Positions 59,115 through 64,000 of a stretch of DNA of 64,000 nucleotides are shown here, piece by piece. Both the position numbers and the translations under genes were made by a program. The notes beneath the pieces were generated by a model. It was not told the origin of the DNA, did not search any database, and was given only the letters and a program-made list of their open reading frames with translations. Each line of letters starts with the position of its first letter. Within the stretch, counting starts at the first letter, position 1. The stretch lies in the NCBI RefSeq assembly GCF_052045245.1, contig NZ_JBQEON010000008.1, positions 123,923-187,922 on the forward strand, in the 5' to 3' direction. This DNA is from Burkholderia sp052045245 (GTDB lineage Bacteria > Pseudomonadota > Gammaproteobacteria > Burkholderiales > Burkholderiaceae).

Positions 59115-60362
59115 ATGAGAAGTCCGCACATCGGCCAGGGAAGCAATTCGGCCAACGTGCGCCGTTACAACGAGCGCCTGCTGTTGAAGACGCTGCGCCG
59201 TGCCGGCAGCGCGTCGAAGGCCGATCTCGCCCGTCTCGCGAACATGACGGGCACGGCGGTCGGCAGCATCATCGCGTCGCTCGCCGATGCGAAGCTGATC
59301 GAATTCGCCGGCCGTACCGAAGGCCAGCGCGGCCAGCCGGCGTCGCTGATCCGTCTCGATCCGCGCGGGGCGTTCGGCATCGGCGTCCATCTCGACCGGA
59401 TGCGCATTGAAACTGCGCTGGTCAATTTCGCGGGCGACGTGCTCGGGCGCCGCTCGCACGACACACTGCTCCCCCCGCCCGCCGACGTGCTCGAGATCGT
59501 GCGGCGCGACATCGACGCGATGCAGGACCTGCTCCCCGAGCACGAGCGCGCGCGCCTCGCGGGCGTCGGCGTCGCCCAGCCGTACAACCTCGGCGCGTGG
59601 ATGCGCGAACTCGGCCTCGCGCCCGACACGTTCCGTGCGTGGGAAGACGTCGACTTCGCCAGCGACCTCGGGCGCATGCTGTCGCTGCCCGTGTTCGGCG
59701 AAAACGACGGCAACGCGGCCGCGATCGCCGAACTGTTCTACGGGTACGGCCGGCAGTGCGACGACTTCGTGTACCTGTTCATCGGTCCCGCGATCGGCGG
59801 CGGCATCGCGATCGACGGCGATTGCCTGCGCGGCGTGACCGGCAACGCAGGCGACATTGCCGTCATTCCCGTCCCGCCCAGCCGGCTGGCGTCCGCGCCG
59901 CCGCCGCGTGGCCCGTGGGACATCCTGCTCGCCCGCGCGTCGCTGCATGCGCTCGTGCGCCACCTGCGCCATCACGGCACGACAGTCGAGAACCGTGCCG
60001 ACCTCGAAGCGTGCATCGCGCGCGGCCTGCCGGCGGTCGACGAATGGATCGACGACTGCGTCGACGCGCTCGCGCCGGCATTGCGCGCGGTGCTGTGCGT
60101 CGTCGATGCGCCGGTGGTCGTGCTCGACGCCGATACCGACGCCGGCCTGCTCGATGCGGTGACGACCCGCCTGCGTGCGGCGCTCGTCGCCACCGCGCCG
60201 GAGGCGCGCGGCACGCCGACGCTGGTGCGCGGCTCGTTCGGCGCCGACGCCGGTGCGATCGGCGCCGCGACGCTGCCGATGTTCTTCAATTTCTCTCCGC
60301 GGGCCGGCATCCTCAAGGGCGCCCGCACCGAATCGCAGGAGGTCAACCATGTCGCGTACTGA
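59115..60362 (+). CDS. ROK-family transcriptional repressor of a sugar operon
   Basis: 415-residue ROK protein: N-terminal winged HTH (YNERLLLKTLRRAGSASKAD, then MTGTAVGSIIASLADAKLIE) in residues 18-70, then the actin-like sugar-sensing domain (AGVGVAQPYNLGAWMRELGL, VFGENDGNAAAIAELFYGYG, FIGPAIGGGIAIDGDCLRG). The Cys-rich zinc motif normally following this point is absent: GNAGDIAVIPVPPSRLAS has no cysteine. GGGAGG precedes the ATG. Overlaps the ATPase gene by 14 bases. Expected to bind the palindrome at 59052-59078. Confidence 0.93.
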   Translation: MRSPHIGQGSNSANVRRYNERLLLKTLRRAGSASKADLARLANMTGTAVGSIIASLADAKLIEFAGRTEGQRGQPASLIRLDPRGAFGIGVHLDRMRIETALVNFAGDVLGRRSHDTLLPPPADVLEIVRRDIDAMQDLLPEHERARLAGVGVAQPYNLGAWMRELGLAPDTFRAWEDVDFASDLGRMLSLPVFGENDGNAAAIAELFYGYGRQCDDFVYLFIGPAIGGGIAIDGDCLRGVTGNAGDIAVIPVPPSRLASAPPPRGPWDILLARASLHALVRHLRHHGTTVENRADLEACIARGLPAVDEWIDDCVDALAPALRAVLCVVDAPVVVLDADTDAGLLDAVTTRLRAALVATAPEARGTPTLVRGSFGADAGAIGAATLPMFFNFSPRAGILKGARTESQEVNHVAY

Positions 60363-61902
60363 GTCGCCCCGGCCGTTGCTCGAGATGCGCCGGATCAGCA
60401 AGACGTTTCCGGCCGTGCGCGCGCTCGACAACGTCAGCCTGACCGTCTACCCCGGCGAGATCCATTCGCTGATGGGCGAGAACGGCGCAGGCAAATCGAC
60501 GCTGATGAAGATCCTGTCGGGCGCCTACCGCGCCGATGCCGGCGGCGAGATCCTGATCGACGGCGAGCGCATCGACGTCGACGGCCCGCTCGCCGCGCGC
60601 GATGCGGGCGTCGCCGTGATCTACCAGGAGCTGTGCCTCGCCCCGAACCTGACCGTCGCGGAAAACATCTACGTCGGCCGCGAACTGCGGCACGGCAACC
60701 GGCGCTGGGGCACGATCGACCGCGCGGCGATGGCGCGCGGCTGCCAGGACGTGCTCGCGCGTCTCGGCGCGCCGTTCGGGCCCGACACGCTCGTCGGCAC
60801 GCTGTCGATCGCCGAACAGCAGCTCGTCGAGATCGCGCGCGCCGTGCACACCCGCGCCCGCATCCTCGTGATGGACGAACCGACGACGCCGCTGTCCTCG
60901 CGCGAGACCGAGCACCTGTTCGGCCTGATCCGGCAACTGCGCGAGGAAGGTCTCGCGATCATCTACATCAGCCACCGGATGGCGGAGATCTACGAACTGT
61001 CGGATCGCGTGTCGGTGCTGCGCGACGGGTCGTACATCGGCACGCTCGAGCGCGACGCGCTGTCGGCCGAGCGGCTCGTCGCGATGATGGTGGGCCGCGA
61101 CATCTCCGGTTTCTACAAGAAGGAACACGCACCGTACGACCCCGGCCACCTGCTGCTGTCGGTGCGCGACATCGCCGACGGCGAGCGCGTGCGCGGCTGC
61201 AGCCTCGACCTGCATGCCGGCGAAGTGCTCGGCATCGCGGGGCTCGTCGGCGCGGGCCGCACCGAGCTCGCGCGACTGATCTTCGGCGCGGAGCCGCGCA
61301 CGCGCGGCGACGTGAAGCTGGGCGAGCGCGCGTTCGGCGCCCATTCGCCACGCGAATCGATCGACGCGGGCCTCGTCTACCTGACGGAAGACCGCAAGCG
61401 CCAGGGCCTGTTCCTCGACATGAGCGTGCGCGACAACATCAACATCGCCGTGTGCAACCGCGATGCACGGCTCGGCGCGCTCGATCTCCCGCGCGGCGCC
61501 GAACGCGCACGCGACGCGATCGCATCGCTGTCGATCCGCGTGCCGCACGCGAACGTGAACGTCGGCGCGCTGTCGGGCGGCAACCAGCAGAAGGTGCTGC
61601 TGTCGCGCCTGCTCGAGACGAAGCCGCGCGTGCTGATCCTCGACGAACCGACGCGCGGCGTCGACATCGGCGCGAAGTCCGAGATCTACCGGATCATCAA
61701 CGAACTGGCCCGCGCGGGCGTCGGCGTGATCGTGATCTCGAGCGAACTGCCGGAGATCATCGGCGTCGCCGACCGCGTGCTCGTGATGCGCGAAGGCGAG
61801 ATCGCCGGCGAACTCGGCGGCCACACGCACACCCCGATCACGCAGGAAGCGATCATCGCGCTCGCCACCGGCTCGCAAGCCGAACTCGCCGACGCGCACT
61901 GA
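60349..61902 (+). CDS. Sugar ABC transporter, tandem ATP-binding protein
   Basis: 517-residue double ATPase of the RbsA/MglA/FrcA type. Domain 1: Walker A GENGAGKS 43-50, LSIAEQQLVEIARAV and ILVMDEPTTPLSSRET. Domain 2: degenerate GLVGAGRTELARLIFG, then LSGGNQQKVLLSRLL and ILDEPTRGVDIGAK. AGGAGG lies eight bases before the ATG at 60349, inside the end of the ROK gene. Followed by permease and binding-protein genes in one operon. Sugar unknown; ribose or fructose-like substrates are plausible. Confidence 0.94.
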   Translation: MSRTESPRPLLEMRRISKTFPAVRALDNVSLTVYPGEIHSLMGENGAGKSTLMKILSGAYRADAGGEILIDGERIDVDGPLAARDAGVAVIYQELCLAPNLTVAENIYVGRELRHGNRRWGTIDRAAMARGCQDVLARLGAPFGPDTLVGTLSIAEQQLVEIARAVHTRARILVMDEPTTPLSSRETEHLFGLIRQLREEGLAIIYISHRMAEIYELSDRVSVLRDGSYIGTLERDALSAERLVAMMVGRDISGFYKKEHAPYDPGHLLLSVRDIADGERVRGCSLDLHAGEVLGIAGLVGAGRTELARLIFGAEPRTRGDVKLGERAFGAHSPRESIDAGLVYLTEDRKRQGLFLDMSVRDNINIAVCNRDARLGALDLPRGAERARDAIASLSIRVPHANVNVGALSGGNQQKVLLSRLLETKPRVLILDEPTRGVDIGAKSEIYRIINELARAGVGVIVISSELPEIIGVADRVLVMREGEIAGELGGHTHTPITQEAIIALATGSQAELADAH

Positions 61903-61942
61903 CCACGGCCCCTTCATTTCCCTCTTCATTCAAGGTACCGAA

Positions 61943-62980
61943 ATGATCAACCCGACCAAGCAGCGGAACCTCGCTTCCGCGCCGGCCCAACCGGTCGCCA
62001 ACCGCACGCCGCTGATGCGCGGCGCCGATCATCGCGCGCGCATGCAGTCGCTGCTGCGCACCGCCGGCATGCTGCCGGTGCTGCTGGTCCTGTGCATCGG
62101 CTTCGGCTTCCTGACCGACGGCTTCTTCACGCTACAGAACCTGTCGATCGTCACGCAGCAGGCATCGATCAACATCGTGCTCGCCGCCGGCATGACCTTC
62201 GTGATCCTGACGGGCGGCATCGACCTGTCGGTCGGCTCCGTGCTCGCCGCGTCGGCCGTCGCCGCGCTGCTCGCCTCGACCCTCCCCGGCTGGGGCTGGC
62301 TCGGCGTGCCGTTCGCGCTCGCCGTCGGCCTCGTGTTCGGCGCGATCAACGGCGGCCTGATCTCGTTCCTGCGCCTGCCCCCGTTCATCGTCACGCTCGG
62401 CGCGATGACCGCCGTGCGCGGCGTCGCCCGCCTGATCGGCAACGACACGACCATCTTCAACCCGCAACTGCCGTTCGCGTTCATCGGCAACGGCACGGTG
62501 CTCGGCGTGCCCTGGCTCGTCATCATCGCGGTCGCGGTGATCGCGCTGTCGTGGTTCATCCTGCGCCGCACGGTGCTCGGCATGCGCATCTATTCGGTCG
62601 GCGGCAACCCGGAAGCCGCACGGCTGTCGGGCATCAACGTGCGGGCGATCCAGCTGTTCGTGTATGCGGCATCGGGCCTGCTCGCCGGTCTCGGCGCGGT
62701 GATGTCGGCCGCCCGGCTCTACGCGGCCAACGGCCTGCAGCTCGGCCAGTCGTACGAGCTCGACGCGATTGCCGCGGTGATCCTCGGCGGCACGAGTTTC
62801 GTCGGCGGCGTCGGGTCGATCGTCGGCACGCTGATCGGCGCATTGATCATCGCGGTGCTGACCAACGGCCTCGTGCTGCTCGGCGTGTCCGACATCTGGC
62901 AGTACATCATCAAGGGGCTCGTGATCATCGGCGCGGTCGCGCTCGACCGCTATCGCCAGCGCGACTCGGCCCGCACCTGA
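61943..62980 (+). CDS. Sugar ABC transporter permease (RbsC/FrcC type)
   Basis: 345-residue inner-membrane permease with a ~40-residue cytoplasmic N-terminus and about ten hydrophobic helices. Hallmarks: VILTGGIDLSVGSVLAASAV, LPPFIVTLGAMTAVRGVARL, the EAA-like NPEAARLSGINVRAIQLFVY and GGTSFVGGVGSIVGTLIGAL. Starts 40 bases after the ATPase stop with AAGG upstream. Paralogous to the permease at 3344-4363. Confidence 0.94.
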   Translation: MINPTKQRNLASAPAQPVANRTPLMRGADHRARMQSLLRTAGMLPVLLVLCIGFGFLTDGFFTLQNLSIVTQQASINIVLAAGMTFVILTGGIDLSVGSVLAASAVAALLASTLPGWGWLGVPFALAVGLVFGAINGGLISFLRLPPFIVTLGAMTAVRGVARLIGNDTTIFNPQLPFAFIGNGTVLGVPWLVIIAVAVIALSWFILRRTVLGMRIYSVGGNPEAARLSGINVRAIQLFVYAASGLLAGLGAVMSAARLYAANGLQLGQSYELDAIAAVILGGTSFVGGVGSIVGTLIGALIIAVLTNGLVLLGVSDIWQYIIKGLVIIGAVALDRYRQRDSART

Positions 62981-63067
62981 TACCGCTTCCCTCGCTGTTC
63001 AACCATCGGGGCGCAGGCAGGTCCTCCTGCGCCCGTTTGCCAACGGACCTTCCGGAGACACAACGAC

Positions 63068-64000
63068 ATGTTCAAGCACCACGCCGCCCTGACCGCCGTC
63101 GCCTGCGCACTCGCCTTCGGCGCTGCCGCCGCCCATGCCGCCGACAAGCCGCTGAAATCGATCGGCGTCACGGTCGGCTCGCTCGGCAACCCGTACTTCG
63201 TCACGATCGTGAAAGGCGCCGAGGCCCGCGCGAAACAGCTCAGTCCGAACGCGAAGGTCACCGCGGTGTCGGCCGACTACGACCTGAACAAGCAGTTCAC
63301 GCAGATCGACAACTTCATCTCCGCGCACGTCGACATGATCCTGCTCAACGCGACCGACCCGAAGGCGATCGAGCCGGCGGTGAAGAAGGCGCAGGCGGCC
63401 GGCATCACGGTCGTCGCGGTGGACGTCGCGGCCGCGGGCGCGAACGCGACCGTGCAGACCAACAACGTGAAGGCCGGCGAGCTGGCATGCGACTACCTCG
63501 CGAAGAAACTCAACGGCAAGGGCAACGTGATCATCGAGAACGGCCCGCAGGTGTCGGCCGTGATCGACCGCGTGAACGGCTGCAAGGCCGTGCTCGCGAA
63601 GAATCCGGGCATCAAGCTGCTGTCGAGCGACCAGGACGGCAAGGGCTCGCGCGAAGGCGGGATGAACACGATGCAGGGCTACCTCACGCGCTTTCCGAAG
63701 CTCGACGGGGTGTTCACGATCAACGACCCGCAGGCGATCGGCAGCGATCTCGCGGCGAAGCAGCTGAACCGCCCGAACATCGTGATCACGTCGGTCGACG
63801 GCGCGCCCGACATCGAGGTGGCGCTGAAGTCCAACACGCTCGTGCAGGCGTCGTCGAGCCAGGATCCGTGGGCGATGGCGCAGCAGGCCGTCAACGTCGG
63901 CTACGGGATCATGAACGGCCGGAAGCCGGCCAACCCGATGATCCTGATCGAGCCGACGCTCGTCACGCGCGACAACGTGAAGGACTACAAGGGCTGGAGC
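63068..64000 (+). CDS. Sugar ABC transporter periplasmic binding protein, 3' end cut by window
   Basis: The first 311 residues of a Peripla_BP_4 binding protein; the stop lies beyond the window. Signal peptide 1-25 (ALTAVACALAFGAAAAHA, AxA site), then SIGVTVGSLGNPYFVTIVKG, IDNFISAHVDMILLNATDPK, and GVFTINDPQAIGSDLAAKQL, typical of ribose/fructose-type binding proteins. GGAG lies upstream of the ATG at 63068. Last visible gene of the ROK-controlled operon; a sugar kinase or catabolic gene may follow outside the window. Confidence 0.93.
   Translation, partial: MFKHHAALTAVACALAFGAAAAHAADKPLKSIGVTVGSLGNPYFVTIVKGAEARAKQLSPNAKVTAVSADYDLNKQFTQIDNFISAHVDMILLNATDPKAIEPAVKKAQAAGITVVAVDVAAAGANATVQTNNVKAGELACDYLAKKLNGKGNVIIENGPQVSAVIDRVNGCKAVLAKNPGIKLLSSDQDGKGSREGGMNTMQGYLTRFPKLDGVFTINDPQAIGSDLAAKQLNRPNIVITSVDGAPDIEVALKSNTLVQASSSQDPWAMAQQAVNVGYGIMNGRKPANPMILIEPTLVTRDNVKDYKGWS

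Noticed and set aside
59061..61929. Long minus-strand frames opposite the ROK and ATPase genes
   Set aside because: Typical antisense shadows in ~68% GC DNA; the plus-strand genes carry complete family motifs.

Overview
The window is high-GC chromosomal DNA from a Burkholderia species, most likely of the B. cepacia complex. The grounds are the codon bias, the sulfate cluster sbp-cysTWA-cysB, a nodIJ-type ABC-2 exporter in a non-rhizobial setting, the Nudix-aat-bpt-pyrD cluster and close resemblance of many products to known Burkholderia proteins. It is a draft scaffold: a run of 50 Ns (55127-55176) interrupts a tRNA-Leu gene. No phage, plasmid backbone, rRNA operon or CRISPR array is visible. 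The only mobile element is one IS3-family insertion sequence.

Layout. 1-1075: 5' part of a chemotaxis receptor (minus). 1351-7069: a ribose-type sugar system on the minus strand (binding protein, ATPase, permease, LacI regulator, ribokinase) behind a perfect LacI-type operator. 7393-7779: DUF805 membrane protein. 8252-13366: sulfate/thiosulfate uptake operon sbp-cysT-cysW-cysA-cysB. 13588-15389: lexA with two SOS boxes and two uncharacterised downstream genes. 15495-18547: universal stress protein, nodIJ exporter and a conserved hypothetical. 18776-20997: mnmH (tRNA 2-selenouridine synthase) overlapping a COG0701-type permease gene. 21021-24884: LysR regulator divergent from an M20 peptidase and an MFS carrier. 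24974-27316: aldo/keto reductase, and a thioesterase divergent from an HxlR regulator across a palindromic operator.

27700-33970 is a looser region of small, poorly characterised genes (secreted PLD nuclease, VOC protein, small lipoprotein, DUF695-RraB fusion, unknowns). It holds an 8-bp tandem repeat and a candidate small RNA, and ends in tRNA-His and dusA. 35076-39000: two small conserved genes and the sulfonate operon ssuD-ssuC-ssuB-ssuF, which lacks ssuA and ssuE. 39330-41913: membrane protein, 3-hydroxyisobutyryl-CoA hydrolase, SMR transporter, UPF0303 protein. 42129-45780: initiator tRNA, Nudix hydrolase, the two N-degron aminoacyl-tRNA-protein transferases aat and bpt, and pyrD. 45883-54823: amino-acid ABC binding protein and permease without an ATPase, an oxidoreductase, a GntR regulator, rpiA, a lipoprotein amidase, rlmB and rnr.

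55073-58180: three tRNA-Leu(CAG) copies, the first cut by the gap, with the IS3 element and an SsuA-like binding protein between copies one and two. 58252-64000: Ohr-like peroxidase and a second sugar ABC system (ROK regulator, ATPase, permease, binding protein running off the edge) behind a 27-bp palindrome.

Physiologically the window is dominated by nutrient uptake: two sugar importers, sulfate and sulfonate uptake, and amino-acid uptake. Housekeeping genes for DNA damage control, RNA modification and decay, and protein turnover make up most of the rest. The least explained items are a candidate terminator-ended small RNA (33416-33482), an SOS-linked unknown small protein (14305-14643), and the translationally coupled mnmH-permease pair with a Cys-Thr-Cys-Cys motif.
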